64,000 bases of DNA from Rhodospirillales bacterium URHD0017 (GCA_900110395.1 FODP01000002.1:186001-250000), one strand, 5' to 3'; numbered from the stretch's first letter, positions 32,139 through 41,565 are shown. The notes: generated by a model from the sequence alone, not told the origin. Numbers and translations: made by a program.

Positions 32139-35100
32139 TCACCACGTATCGATATTCGGCCGCTTCTTGTGCGGATTGCGCGGACGCGGCGGCGCGTCGA
32201 GCAGTGCCGTCGACACCCAGCGGCGTGAATCGGCGGGATCGATCACCTCGTCGACCTCGAAGTAGGTCGCCGTGCTGAGCGCCTTGCCGCGGGCGTAGGC
32301 CGCCGCCACCATCTTGTCGAACAGGGCGCGCCGCTCGGCGGGATCGCTGACCGCCTCGAGCTCCTTGCGATAGCCGAGCTTCACCGCGCCCTCGAGGCCC
32401 ATGCCGCCGAACTCGCCGGTCGGCCAGGAGATGGCGAAGGTGCCGGCGTGGAACGAGCCGCCGGCCATCGCCTGGGCGCCCAGGCCATAGGCCTTGCGCA
32501 GCACGATGGTGCCGAACGGCACGCCGAGATTGGCGCCGATCACGAACAGGCGCGAGCAGTGGCGCACCAGCGCCGTCTTCTCGACCTCGGGCCCGACCAT
32601 CATGCCGGGCGTGTCGCACAGGAACAGCACCGGCAGGTCGAAGGCATCGCACAGCTGGAGGAAGCGCGCCGCCTTGTCCGAGCCGTCCGAATCGATCGCG
32701 CCGGCCAGGTGAGTGGGATTGTTGGCGACGATGCCGAACGGCTTGCCCTCGATGCGGGCCAGCACCGTCACCATGCCCGGCCCGAAGGCGCGGCGCAGCT
32801 CCAGAACCGAGCCCTCATCGCACAATGTGTCGATGACGTTGCGCACGTCGTAGATGCGCAGCCGGTTCTCGGGGATCGCGCGGCGCAGCAGCCGCTGGTC
32901 GGCCGCCCGCCATTCCGGCAGCGCCCCCTGGAAGTACGACAGGTACTTCTTGGCGATGGCGACCGCCTCGGCCTCGTCTTCGACGGCGATGTCGACCATG
33001 CCGTTGGGCACCTGGACGCTCATCGGGCCCACTTCCTCGGGCGCGAACACGCCGAGATTGCCGCCCTCGATCATCGCCGGCCCGCCCATGCCGATCGAGG
33101 AGTTCCTGGTGGCGATCACCACGTCGCAGCAGCCCAGGATCGCGGCATTGCCGGCGAAGCAGCGCCCGGAATTGATGCCGACCAGGGGGGAGGAGCCGCT
33201 CAGCCGCCCGAAGATGTGGAAGGCCATGGTGTTGAGGCCCGCCACCGACTGCACGTCGACGTCGCCCGGCCGGCCGCCGCCGCCCTCGGTGAAGAAGACC
33301 AGCGGCAGGCGCTGCTCCTCGACGATCTCGAACAGCCGGTCCTTCTTGTGATGGTTGGTCTTGCCCTGGGTGCCGGCCAGCACCGTGTAGTCGTAGTGCG
33401 CGATGGCGACGCGGCTCTTCTCGGGCCCGAACAGCGAGCCGTTGACGCGGCCAATGCCGGTGATCAGACCGTCGGCCGGCGTCTTCTCGATCAGGTCCTC
33501 CTGCGTGCGGCGCGTCCGCTGGCTGGCGATGGCGAAGGCGCCCCATTCGACGAAGCTGCCGGGATCGACCAGGTCGTCGAGGTTCTGCCGCGCCGTCCTC
33601 TGATTGGTCTTGCGGCGCCGCGCTACTGAATCGGGCCGCTTGTCGTCGAGCGTCATGTCGCGACGCTCGAAATACTCAGCAAGGTCGGGGCGGATGTAGT
33701 CGAGGTCGATCTTCTCCTCGGCCGCTGCTCCCTTCACCTCGACATCGGCCTCCTCGACGAACAGCAGCGCATGGCCCTCGTAGATCGTCTCGCCGGCCTC
33801 GACCGCGATCCGCCGCACATAGCCGCGCGCCGGGCTCCTGATCTCGTGCTGCATCTTCATGGCGTCCATGATCAGCAACGGCTGGCCGGCGGCGACGGCG
33901 TCACCTTCCTCGACCGAAATGCTGACGATGGTGCCCTGCATCGGTGCGGGCACGGGCACCGTGCCTTCCGGCGCATCCGAAGGCGCTTGCGCCTCGCTCT
34001 GCTGCTGCGTGGTCTTGCCGAAGGCCAGCACCGCCAGCGGATCGAGCGCATCGACCTTCGCACCGGCCTGCCGGTTGCCGGACGACGGCGCCGCAGCGGC
34101 CTGGAAGTAGAGCCCGGGCTGCAGCCTGGCCGCGGCGTCGATCAGCGCCTTGGCCTGCTCGTCGACGAAGCGCGTATGGATCTTGTCAGCGCGGAAATCC
34201 TTGTGGGCGAGCAGAGCGCGCAGGAAGGCAACATTGCTGGGCGCGCCTTCGAGGCGGAACGCCGCCAGCGCGCGCTCAGCCCGCGCCAGCGCATCGGCGA
34301 AGTCGGGCGACGGGCTGTGCACGATCAGCTTGGCGAGCAGCGAATCGAAGTTGGGATTGGTGCGGTAGCCGGCATAGCCATAGGTGTCGACGCGGACACC
34401 CGGGCCCGAGGGCGGCTCGAACACGGTGAGCGTGCCGCCGCCGGGCTTGGCCGAGCCGTCCTCGGTCATGGTCTCCATGTTGATACGGAGCTGGATGGCA
34501 TGGCCGCGCGGCCTGGCGTCGGCGATGCCGGTCCTCGCAAGCGCAACGCCGCCGGCCAGCCGCAGCTGCGTCTTCACTAGATCGACGCCCCACACCTCTT
34601 CGGTGACGGTGTGCTCGACCTGCAGGCGCGGATTGGCCTCGATGAAGAAGTACTCGTCGCCGACGACCAGGAACTCGAAGGTGCCGAGGCTGCGGTACTT
34701 CACGGACTTCGCCATGGCGACGGCCGCGGCAACGATCTTCCTGGCAACCGCCGGCGCGAGGTTCGGGCTGGGTGCCACCTCGACGATCTTCTGGCTGCGG
34801 CGCTGCAGGGTGCATTCCCGCTCGCCCAGGGCGACGATGCCGCCCTTGCCGTCGCCCACGATCTGGATCTCGATGTGGCGCGCGCGACCGACCAGGCGCT
34901 CGGCATAGAGATCGCCGTTGCCGAACGCCGACTTCGCTTCCGCGCCAGCGCGTGCGAAGGCGTCGGCGAGCTCTCCCTCGCTCTTGACCAGGCGCATGCC
35001 GCGCCCGCCGCCGCCGGCAATCGCCTTGAGAGCGATGCCCGACTTGGCGTGCTTCTTGAAGAACGTGGTGGCGCCGGCCAGGTCGATCACATCGGTGCCC

Positions 35101-35492
35101 GCCAGCACCGGCACCTTGCATTTCTGTGCCTGGGCGCGGGCACGCGCCTTGTCGCCGAACAGTTTCAGCTGCTCTTGTGTCGGCCCGACGAAGGTGATCT
35201 TGGCGGCAGCGCAGGCCGCGGCGAAGTCGGCGTTCTCCGACAGGAAGCCGTAGCCTGGATGCACCGCATCGCAGCCTGCCTTCTTCGCCGCGGCGATCAC
35301 CGAGGCGATATCGAGATAGGCGGCGGCGCCCTTGCCCTTCAGCGCGATGGCCTCGTCGACGCGCCGGACATGCAGGGACGTGGCGTCGTCCTCGGAATGA
35401 ACGCCCACGGTGGCAATGCCGAGCTCGGCGGCGGCCTGGGCGATGCGGATGGCGATCTCGCCGCGATTGGCGATCAGGAGTTTTTTCAGCAT
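32139..35492 (-). CDS. Single-chain biotin-dependent acyl-CoA carboxylase (BC-BCCP-CT)
   Basis: One 1117-residue polypeptide carries all three parts of an acyl-CoA carboxylase. Biotin carboxylase is at ~1-450 (IANRGEIAIRI, KAIAGGGGRGM, EANPRLQVEHTVTE). The biotin carrier is at ~510-580, with biotinyl-Lys546 in MDAMKMQHE. The carboxyltransferase is at ~600-1110 (GGGRPGDVDVQS, GRCFAGNAAILG, CDTPGMMVGPEVEKTA, GLGAQAMAGGSFH). Most bacterial acetyl/propionyl-CoA carboxylases split these over two or more genes. Known single-chain forms include mycobacterial long-chain acyl-CoA carboxylase. The start at 35492 gives MLKKLLIANRGEIA; the open frame further upstream is not homologous. Confidence 0.93.
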   Translation of the reverse strand: MLKKLLIANRGEIAIRIAQAAAELGIATVGVHSEDDATSLHVRRVDEAIALKGKGAAAYLDIASVIAAAKKAGCDAVHPGYGFLSENADFAAACAAAKITFVGPTQEQLKLFGDKARARAQAQKCKVPVLAGTDVIDLAGATTFFKKHAKSGIALKAIAGGGGRGMRLVKSEGELADAFARAGAEAKSAFGNGDLYAERLVGRARHIEIQIVGDGKGGIVALGERECTLQRRSQKIVEVAPSPNLAPAVARKIVAAAVAMAKSVKYRSLGTFEFLVVGDEYFFIEANPRLQVEHTVTEEVWGVDLVKTQLRLAGGVALARTGIADARPRGHAIQLRINMETMTEDGSAKPGGGTLTVFEPPSGPGVRVDTYGYAGYRTNPNFDSLLAKLIVHSPSPDFADALARAERALAAFRLEGAPSNVAFLRALLAHKDFRADKIHTRFVDEQAKALIDAAARLQPGLYFQAAAAPSSGNRQAGAKVDALDPLAVLAFGKTTQQQSEAQAPSDAPEGTVPVPAPMQGTIVSISVEEGDAVAAGQPLLIMDAMKMQHEIRSPARGYVRRIAVEAGETIYEGHALLFVEEADVEVKGAAAEEKIDLDYIRPDLAEYFERRDMTLDDKRPDSVARRRKTNQRTARQNLDDLVDPGSFVEWGAFAIASQRTRRTQEDLIEKTPADGLITGIGRVNGSLFGPEKSRVAIAHYDYTVLAGTQGKTNHHKKDRLFEIVEEQRLPLVFFTEGGGGRPGDVDVQSVAGLNTMAFHIFGRLSGSSPLVGINSGRCFAGNAAILGCCDVVIATRNSSIGMGGPAMIEGGNLGVFAPEEVGPMSVQVPNGMVDIAVEDEAEAVAIAKKYLSYFQGALPEWRAADQRLLRRAIPENRLRIYDVRNVIDTLCDEGSVLELRRAFGPGMVTVLARIEGKPFGIVANNPTHLAGAIDSDGSDKAARFLQLCDAFDLPVLFLCDTPGMMVGPEVEKTALVRHCSRLFVIGANLGVPFGTIVLRKAYGLGAQAMAGGSFHAGTFAISWPTGEFGGMGLEGAVKLGYRKELEAVSDPAERRALFDKMVAAAYARGKALSTATYFEVDEVIDPADSRRWVSTALLDAPPRPRNPHKKRPNIDTW

Positions 35493-35522
35493 GTCGATGC
35501 GTAACGGGGTAAAACCCCTCCC

Positions 35523-35981
35523 ATGTCCAAGAGGCTGCTCATTGTGGCCCACGCGCCGTCGGAGAACACCCTCTCCCTGCGAGACGCCGTCGAACGTGGC
35601 GCGCGGAGCGAAACGGCTATCGAGGTACGGGTGGTGGCGCCCCTCCAGGCCGGGCCCGACGACGTGCTGGCCGCAGCGGCCGTCATCCTCGGCACGACCG
35701 AGAACCTGGGCTACATGAGCGGTGCGCTGAAAGACTTCTTCGACCGCTCCTACAATCCCTTGCTGGAGAAGACACAGGGCCTGCCCTGCGCGCTCTATAT
35801 CCGCGCCGGCAGCGACGGCACCGGCACGCGCCGCGGCGTCGAGACTATCTTGACCGGCCTGCGCTGGCGGGCCGTCCAGGAGCCGCTGATCTGCAAGGGC
35901 CCCTGGGAGCCTGCCTTCGTTCAGCAATGCGAGGAGCTGGGCGCGGCAATGGCGGCCGGACTGGCGGCCGGGATCTTCTAG
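35523..35981 (+). CDS. Flavodoxin-like / NAD(P)H-dependent FMN reductase family protein
   Basis: A 152-residue flavodoxin-fold protein. It opens KRLLIVAHAPSENTLSLRDA (phosphate-loop region), has AAAVILGTTENLGYMSGALKDFFDR where NADPH:FMN reductases place their isoalloxazine loop, and GLPCALYIRAGSDGTGTRRG. It is likely to bind FMN. It is divergent from the carboxylase, with 30 nt between starts. The physiological partner is unknown. Confidence 0.75.
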   Translation: MSKRLLIVAHAPSENTLSLRDAVERGARSETAIEVRVVAPLQAGPDDVLAAAAVILGTTENLGYMSGALKDFFDRSYNPLLEKTQGLPCALYIRAGSDGTGTRRGVETILTGLRWRAVQEPLICKGPWEPAFVQQCEELGAAMAAGLAAGIF

Positions 35982-36009
35982 CTAGGAGCACGGGCCTCCG
36001 GCCCGCTCA

Positions 36010-36090
36010 TTGCTGGGAGCGCGCCACTCCGTGGCGCTCAGGGCTGTGTGATCCACAAAGATGCGCCACGGAGTGGCGCGCTCCCAGCAA
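36010..36090. repeat. Palindromic repeat family B (copy 2), nested in a second palindrome
   Basis: The same perfect 28-bp arms as at 22173 lie here at 36010-36037 and 36063-36090. They are framed by an outer inverted pair, gagcacgggcctccggcccg (35985-36004) and cgggccggaggcccgcgctc (36101-36120). The outer motif 'gatcatgagcgggcc' also appears alone at 27806-27820. Confidence 0.88.
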
Positions 36091-36126
36091 AGATCATGAG
36101 CGGGCCGGAGGCCCGCGCTCCCGTGA

Positions 36127-36888
36127 TCAGGGCCCGAGCACGCCGAGCGCGTCTCGAATCGGAGTGGACGAGATCTGCATCAGCCCGCCGAACGGATGGT
36201 TCAGCTCCAGGATCAGGAAGATCGCCCCCGACGCCGAAAGCGCGATGATCGCCAGGACCGTGGCGCTGGTCGCATTGATCGGGGAGAACAGCGTGAACCC
36301 GGCGAACAGCATGGTCAGCCAGAAGATCACCACCACGAGAAGCGCCGTCGGCAGGCCCGCGTCCGCCTCCTCGAACAACAACACGCGCGCCTCGGTAATG
36401 GCCGATATCGTGGCGAGGGCGCGGAACTTGAGGTTGCGTTGGACGTCGTTCTGCGGCGCCAGGGCCTCGATGGCCGAGAACACCAGATCGCCCTCGATGC
36501 CCGGCTGGTAGGGCGCGCCCATCGGTGACTGCACGGCGCGCTGCCCCCAGATTCGCCCGACGAGCGCGGGAACCGCCTGTCGCTGCAGGTCACGGGCGTG
36601 ACGTGCCTCCGGTCCATAACGCTTGAGCTGGTTGTCCAACAAGACCAGCTTCTCCGCGATCTGCCTGACCTCCTGGCGCTGGGCGTCATAAGTGTTCTTG
36701 GCCGAGGTGATCAGCAGGCCGAGCACCAGGGCTGTGATGGTGGCGACCAGCGCGGAGCCCAGCCGCACGACGTCCTTCGAATGGTCGTTCAGGTGATGCT
36801 GAGGCAGGTGCCTGCGCAGCAGGATTCCTGCACAAGCGCCGCCCAGCATCAAGGCTGCGGCGGCGCCGGAAATGGCCACGGCGTTCAA
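36127..36888 (-). CDS. DUF4239-type membrane protein
   Basis: A 253-residue inner-membrane protein with hydrophobic segments near residues 5-25, 45-62, 182-205 and 212-232. The sequence LVATITALVLGLLITSAKNTYDAQ and the cytoplasmic or periplasmic helical middle segment are typical of the bestrophin-like DUF4239 family of unknown function. It is 30 nt downstream of the LLM oxidoreductase on the same strand, so it could be in that operon. Confidence 0.72.
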   Translation of the reverse strand: MNAVAISGAAAALMLGGACAGILLRRHLPQHHLNDHSKDVVRLGSALVATITALVLGLLITSAKNTYDAQRQEVRQIAEKLVLLDNQLKRYGPEARHARDLQRQAVPALVGRIWGQRAVQSPMGAPYQPGIEGDLVFSAIEALAPQNDVQRNLKFRALATISAITEARVLLFEEADAGLPTALLVVVIFWLTMLFAGFTLFSPINATSATVLAIIALSASGAIFLILELNHPFGGLMQISSTPIRDALGVLGP

Positions 36889-36918
36889 TTCAGCCCCCCG
36901 GCCATTCTAGAGCGAACC

Positions 36919-38220
36919 CTACTCGGCTGCCTGCTGTTTCTTCTTGTCCGCCGGGTCGTCCATCATCACCGTGATGTCGGCCGCGATGTGATGCGTCGGA
37001 CCTTCGGTGGCCTGATTCTCCTGCACAATGGTGCGGCCGTAGGCCGAGACCGTCGGCACGGCCGATAGCTCGACAGGTGCCGCCCGCTTCTTGCGTTTCA
37101 GGGCGGCTTCGATGAAGGGCGCGAGCTCTGTCTGCTTTTTCGCGTCGCGCGTTGCCTGGTCGGCCTTCAGCGCCGGCATGACCTTGGCCGCAAACAGGTT
37201 CAGCGAATCGCAGATGTGCTCGTGCTTGTTGCGGCCGCCCTGCTGGATGAACACGACCTGGTCGACGCCGGCCTCCTGGTAGGCGGCGAGATGCTCGGTG
37301 AGCTCGGCCGGTGTGCCGATGCCGCTGCCCTGGCCGACCGGCGGCAGCTTGTCCCTGGCTGCCTCGAAGCGCTGCCAAACATCGGTAACGCCCGGCTGAT
37401 GATGGCCGTAGACGTAATAGTGCCCGAGCGAGTAGCCGAAGAACTGGAAACCCTCGGCGCCGCGCCGGCGCGCCTCGTCGCGGTCCACGTGACAAGAGAA
37501 GCCGGTCACCATGGCGACGTTGGCATTCACCGTATGCCCGATCGGCACGCACTCGGCGCTCTTGATGATCTCGTAGTACTCGTGCGCCCACTTGCCGGCC
37601 TCGGCGGGATCGACGAAGGCGAAGGTGAGCGCGCCGATGCCCGCCCGCGCCGCGGCATGGATGGTCTCGCGCCGGCTGCACGCGACCCAGATCGGCGGAT
37701 GCGGCTTCTGCAGCGGCTTGGGGACCACGTTGCGCACCGGCATGGAGAAGAACTTGCCCTGGAAGCCGGGATAGGGGCTCATCGCCATCATGTCGGCGGT
37801 CTGCTCGACCGCCTCGGCCCACATCGCCTTCTTCTTGGCCGGGTCGATGCCGAAGCCCTCGAGCTCGACGCGCGAGGCCGATTCACCGGTGCCCCAGTCG
37901 ACGCGGCCATCGGAGACGAGGTCGAGGGTTGCGATGCGCTCGGCCACGCGGGCGGGATGGTTGTAGCCCGGCGGCGCCAGCACGACGCCATGGCCGATGC
38001 GGATACGGCTGGTGCGGGCAGCACAGGCGGCCAGGAACACCTCGGGCGCCGAGGAGTGGGCGTACTCCTCGAGGAAATGATGCTCGACCTCCCAGATGTA
38101 GTCGATGCCCAGGCGATCGGCCAACTCGACCTGTGCCAGCGCATCCTTGAACAGGCGGTGCTCGGTGCCTTCCGTCCAGGGCCGCGGCAGCTGGTGTTCG
38201 TACAGAAGTCCGAAGCGCAT
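36919..38220 (-). CDS. LLM class flavin-dependent oxidoreductase with C-terminal extension
   Basis: A 433-residue bacterial-luciferase-like monooxygenase. It starts MRFGLLYEHQLPRPW after GAGGAGAG and has WEVEHHFLEEYAHS, GHGVVLAPPGYNHPARVAERIATLDLVSDGRV-type features and WVACSRRETIHAAARAG. Family members are usually 330-370 residues. This one carries an extra ~60 residues rich in Lys and Ala (ending PADKKKQQAAE). It uses FMNH2 supplied by a reductase. Together with the SDR and two acyl-CoA dehydrogenases upstream it appears to form one operon. Confidence 0.87.
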   Translation of the reverse strand: MRFGLLYEHQLPRPWTEGTEHRLFKDALAQVELADRLGIDYIWEVEHHFLEEYAHSSAPEVFLAACAARTSRIRIGHGVVLAPPGYNHPARVAERIATLDLVSDGRVDWGTGESASRVELEGFGIDPAKKKAMWAEAVEQTADMMAMSPYPGFQGKFFSMPVRNVVPKPLQKPHPPIWVACSRRETIHAAARAGIGALTFAFVDPAEAGKWAHEYYEIIKSAECVPIGHTVNANVAMVTGFSCHVDRDEARRRGAEGFQFFGYSLGHYYVYGHHQPGVTDVWQRFEAARDKLPPVGQGSGIGTPAELTEHLAAYQEAGVDQVVFIQQGGRNKHEHICDSLNLFAAKVMPALKADQATRDAKKQTELAPFIEAALKRKKRAAPVELSAVPTVSAYGRTIVQENQATEGPTHHIAADITVMMDDPADKKKQQAAE

Positions 38221-38230
38221 GGCTCTCTCC

Positions 38231-39034
38231 TCAGTGAGCGGTCCAGCCGCCATCGACGACCAGTCCGGCCCCCGTCATGAAGCCCGAATCGTCCGAGGCG
38301 AGGAACACGATGCCCTTGGCGATGTCGTCGGCGACACCGAGCCGGCCGATCGGGTGCAAGGCGAGCGTGGCCTGGCGTGCCTTTTCGGTGTCGTTGGTGC
38401 CCTGCTGGCGGGCGCGCATGGCGAAGGTCTGCTGGCCCATGTCGGTCTCGATGAGGCCGGGATGGATCGAGTTGACGCGGATCTTGTAGCCCTTGCGGCC
38501 GAACTCCAGCGCCGTCGACTTGGTGAACAGCGTGACGCCGCCCTTGGTCAGCGAGTAGAGCGGGTCGAGCTGGGAGCCGACGAGTCCCGCGATGGACGCA
38601 AGATTGACGATGGCCGAGCCATGTTCGCTCTTCTGCCCGCTTGCCTTGAGATGCGGCAGCGCGGCGCGCGTGCCCAGCACGACGCCGGTCAGGTTCACGG
38701 CGACCAGCCTGTTCCATTCATCGAGCGTGGCCTCCTCGACACCCTTGCCGTTGAAGATGCCGGCGTTGTTCAGGAGCACGTCGAGCTTGCCGAACTTCTT
38801 GATCGCGGCGTCCATGGCGGCGGCCCAGCTTGCCTCGTGCGTGACGTCGAGCGACACGTAGAGCGCCTGGCCGCCCGCCGCCTCGATCTCCTTCGCCGTC
38901 TGCCGGCCGCGCTCGTCGAGCACGTCGCCTATCACCACCTTGGCGCCGACGCTTGCCATGAGCTTGGCCGTGGCGCCGCCGATGCCGCGTGCCGCGCCTG
39001 ACAGGAATGCGACCTTGCCATCCAGCCTGTTCAT
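38231..39034 (-). CDS. SDR family oxidoreductase
   Basis: A 267-residue classical SDR. It has SGAARGIGGATA for the cofactor, NNAGIFNGKG, the catalytic Ser in NLASIAGLVG and the YSLTK pair. A C-terminal GAGLVVDGGWTAH is typical of cyclohexanol/3-alpha-hydroxysteroid-type members. It lies 10 nt upstream of the LLM gene on the same strand. Its likely task is alcohol or ketone interconversion in a catabolic route involving acyl-CoA dehydrogenases. Confidence 0.87.
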   Translation of the reverse strand: MNRLDGKVAFLSGAARGIGGATAKLMASVGAKVVIGDVLDERGRQTAKEIEAAGGQALYVSLDVTHEASWAAAMDAAIKKFGKLDVLLNNAGIFNGKGVEEATLDEWNRLVAVNLTGVVLGTRAALPHLKASGQKSEHGSAIVNLASIAGLVGSQLDPLYSLTKGGVTLFTKSTALEFGRKGYKIRVNSIHPGLIETDMGQQTFAMRARQQGTNDTEKARQATLALHPIGRLGVADDIAKGIVFLASDDSGFMTGAGLVVDGGWTAH

Positions 39035-39123
39035 CGTCCCGCTCCTCCTGCCCTCGATGGTTGTCGGGCAGCATCTCAGAGCGTTCGGGGTGGGCGCAAG
39101 GCGCCCTTCCGCTTGGCGGGCGC

Positions 39124-40344
39124 CTAGCCCTTCAGCTTGTTGAACGGCACGTCCTTGTCGACGCGCACGTCGGCGGGCATGCCGAGTACGCGCTCGGCCA
39201 CGATGTTGCGCAAGATCTCATCGGTGCCGCCAGCGATGCGGAAGCCGGCGCCGCCGATCCACTGCGCCTGGAAGCCCGCGGCGTGCGGCACCTCCTCCTT
39301 CATGATGCCACCGGGGCCCATCAGCTCCATGGCGAAGGCGCCCATGTCCTGCATCTTGGGGGCAGCCACGATCTTGATGATCGAGGACTCCGGCCCGGGT
39401 GTCTGGCCCTTGGAGAGCGCCGTCAGGGTGCGGTAGCGCGTCAGCTTCAGGCCCTGCTGCTGGACGTACCAGTCGGCGATCTTCGAACGGACCTGCTGGT
39501 TGCGGATCGCCGGACCGTCCTCGAGGTCGGTATCGCGGGCGAGCTCCATCAGCTCGTCGACATCGAGGCCGCCCGAGGGCATGCCGACCGCGAGTCGCTC
39601 GTTCATCAGCGTGGTCAACGCGGCCTTCCAGCCCTCGCCCACGTTGCCCAGCCGCTGGCTGTCGGGAATGCGCACGTTGGTGAAGAACACTTCGTTGAAG
39701 TTGGCGCCGCCCGACATCTGCTTGATCGGCCGCACCTCCACGCCCGGCGCCTTCATCGACAGGAAGAACATGGTCAGTCCCTGGTGCTTCGGGACCGATG
39801 GGTCGGTGCGGGTGATGATGATGCCGTAATCGCTGTAATGCGCACCCGAGGTCCAGACCTTCTGGCCGTTGATCACCCAGCCGTCGCCGTCACGCTCGGC
39901 CTTGGTGCGGATGCCGGCGACGTCGGAGCCGGCCGCGGGCTCGGAAAAGAGCTGGCACCACACTTCGTCGCCGTGCAGCGCGGGCTTCACATAGCGTTTT
40001 AGATGCTCGGGCGCGGCATAGGCCATCATGGTGGGGATGCACATGCCCAACCCGATGTCGAAGAAGCCAAGCGGCACCAGGTAGTTCGCTTCTTCCTGCT
40101 GGTAGATCACCTGCAAGATGGGCGAGCCGCCTCGGCCGCCGTATTCCTTGGGCCAGGTGATGCGCGCGTAGCCCGCCTTGGCCTTCTTGTCCTGCCAGGC
40201 CTTGGCCTTCGTTAAAAGCTCGGGATCGTCGTTGCGGGCGCGGAAGCTCGCCTTGTCGTCGATCTTGCGCGTGGCGTTGGCGTCGAGCCAGGCACGCACT
40301 TCCTTGCGGAAGGCGGCTTCTTCGGGAGTGTCGTTGAAGTCCAT
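39124..40344 (-). CDS. Acyl-CoA dehydrogenase family protein (subunit A)
   Basis: A 406-residue acyl-CoA dehydrogenase. It contains the flavin-contact region LFSEPAAGSDVAGIRTKAERDGDGWVINGQKVWTSGAHY-type (near residue 130). At the usual catalytic position it reads RIAGGTDEILRN, so the EGT glutamate is replaced by Gly. This pattern is common among heteromeric acyl-CoA dehydrogenases of steroid and branched-chain catabolism. It lies 9 nt downstream of a second, shorter acyl-CoA dehydrogenase, which suggests an alpha2beta2 enzyme. Confidence 0.9.
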   Translation of the reverse strand: MDFNDTPEEAAFRKEVRAWLDANATRKIDDKASFRARNDDPELLTKAKAWQDKKAKAGYARITWPKEYGGRGGSPILQVIYQQEEANYLVPLGFFDIGLGMCIPTMMAYAAPEHLKRYVKPALHGDEVWCQLFSEPAAGSDVAGIRTKAERDGDGWVINGQKVWTSGAHYSDYGIIITRTDPSVPKHQGLTMFFLSMKAPGVEVRPIKQMSGGANFNEVFFTNVRIPDSQRLGNVGEGWKAALTTLMNERLAVGMPSGGLDVDELMELARDTDLEDGPAIRNQQVRSKIADWYVQQQGLKLTRYRTLTALSKGQTPGPESSIIKIVAAPKMQDMGAFAMELMGPGGIMKEEVPHAAGFQAQWIGGAGFRIAGGTDEILRNIVAERVLGMPADVRVDKDVPFNKLKG

Positions 40345-40353
40345 GGTTTCCTC

Positions 40354-41478
40354 CTACGCCGCGTTCTTCTGTTCGAGACGGCTGACGAGTTTGTCCTTCC
40401 ACGCCATCGGTCCACCGAGCGCCAGCGCCATCACGCGCGCCCGGCGATAGTGGAACTGCGTGTCGGCCTCCCAGGTGAAGCCGATGCCGCCATGGGTCTG
40501 GATGTTCTCCTTCGACGCAAAGTCATAGGCGTCGGTCGCCGCAATGCGCGCCGCCGCGGCGGCGAGCGGCAGGTCGGCCCCGCCGTCGGTCAGCATCATG
40601 GCGCCATAGTAGGCGTTGGAACGCGCCAGCTCGAGCTTGACGTAGCAATCGGCGAGCTTGTGCTTGATCGCCTGGTAGGAGCCGATGGCACGGCCGAAGG
40701 CCTGGCGCTGCAGGGCATAGTCGCGCGCCATCCACATCGCGGCTTCGGCGCCGCCCACCTGGGCGAAGGCGAAGTAGACCGCGGCAGCGTCATACAGACG
40801 CTCGAGCGTGCGCCAGCCCTCGCCCTCGGCGCCCAAAAGCTCGGCGGCGGCATCCTTGAAGGTGAGCTCGGCATGCTTGCGCGCCGGGTCGATGGTCTCG
40901 ACGCGTTTCTTCGAAACGGCGGCTTGCGTGAGATCGATCAGCACCAACGACACGGCGCGATCGCCCTGGCCACCTGTGTTGGCAAGTACGACCGCAAACG
41001 TCGCGGCCTCGCCGTCGGCGACCGGCAGCTTCTTGCCGTTGAGGCGGCCGCCGCCGAAGGTCGTGCGGATGCCGCGCGGCTTGGGCGGCTGCGGGCCTTC
41101 GGCGATGGCGAGCGTGCCGATCGCCTTGCCGGCCGCCAGTTCGGACAGCCATTTCCTTTTCTGTGCGTCCGAGCCCGCGAGCTTCAGCGCCTCGGTCGCC
41201 AGCACAACCGACGTGTCGAACGGCACGGGCGCCGCGGCGCGTCCCATTTCCTCGGCGATGACGCAGAGCTCGAGCGGAGAAAGCCCGAGCCCGCCATACT
41301 CTTCGGGAATGCCGGTCGCCGGCACACCGAGCTCGACGAGACCCTTCCAGACCTCGTCGGCGTGGGTCTCGTTGCCGTCCAGCACGCGACGCACGACCTT
41401 GGTCGGGCACTTGTCGGTGAGGAACTTACGGACCTGCTCCTTGAGCAGCTTCTGGTCGTCGGAGAAATCAAAGTTCAT
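40354..41478 (-). CDS. Acyl-CoA dehydrogenase family protein (subunit B)
   Basis: A 374-residue acyl-CoA dehydrogenase homologue. It has FSDDQKLLKEQVRKFL at the N-terminus, GIPEEYGGLGLSPLEL and the C-terminal THGGIGFTWEADTQFHYRRA. The middle flavin region is poorly conserved and the canonical EGT glutamate segment is absent. This resembles the partner subunits of heteromeric acyl-CoA dehydrogenases. With the 406-residue gene it probably forms one enzyme acting on a bulky CoA ester. Confidence 0.88.
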   Translation of the reverse strand: MNFDFSDDQKLLKEQVRKFLTDKCPTKVVRRVLDGNETHADEVWKGLVELGVPATGIPEEYGGLGLSPLELCVIAEEMGRAAAPVPFDTSVVLATEALKLAGSDAQKRKWLSELAAGKAIGTLAIAEGPQPPKPRGIRTTFGGGRLNGKKLPVADGEAATFAVVLANTGGQGDRAVSLVLIDLTQAAVSKKRVETIDPARKHAELTFKDAAAELLGAEGEGWRTLERLYDAAAVYFAFAQVGGAEAAMWMARDYALQRQAFGRAIGSYQAIKHKLADCYVKLELARSNAYYGAMMLTDGGADLPLAAAAARIAATDAYDFASKENIQTHGGIGFTWEADTQFHYRRARVMALALGGPMAWKDKLVSRLEQKNAA

Positions 41479-41565
41479 GATGGGTTGAGCCTAGCAAGCA
41501 AGCTCGCACCGGGGAACGGTAGAGGGTTCCGACAGGCGGGTTGAACGATGTGATAGGGTGAGGGC

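Noticed and set aside
35493..35927. Upstream in-frame extension of the acyl-CoA carboxylase
   Set aside because: It is antisense to the flavodoxin-like gene and not homologous to carboxylases, which start at MLKKLLIANRGE.
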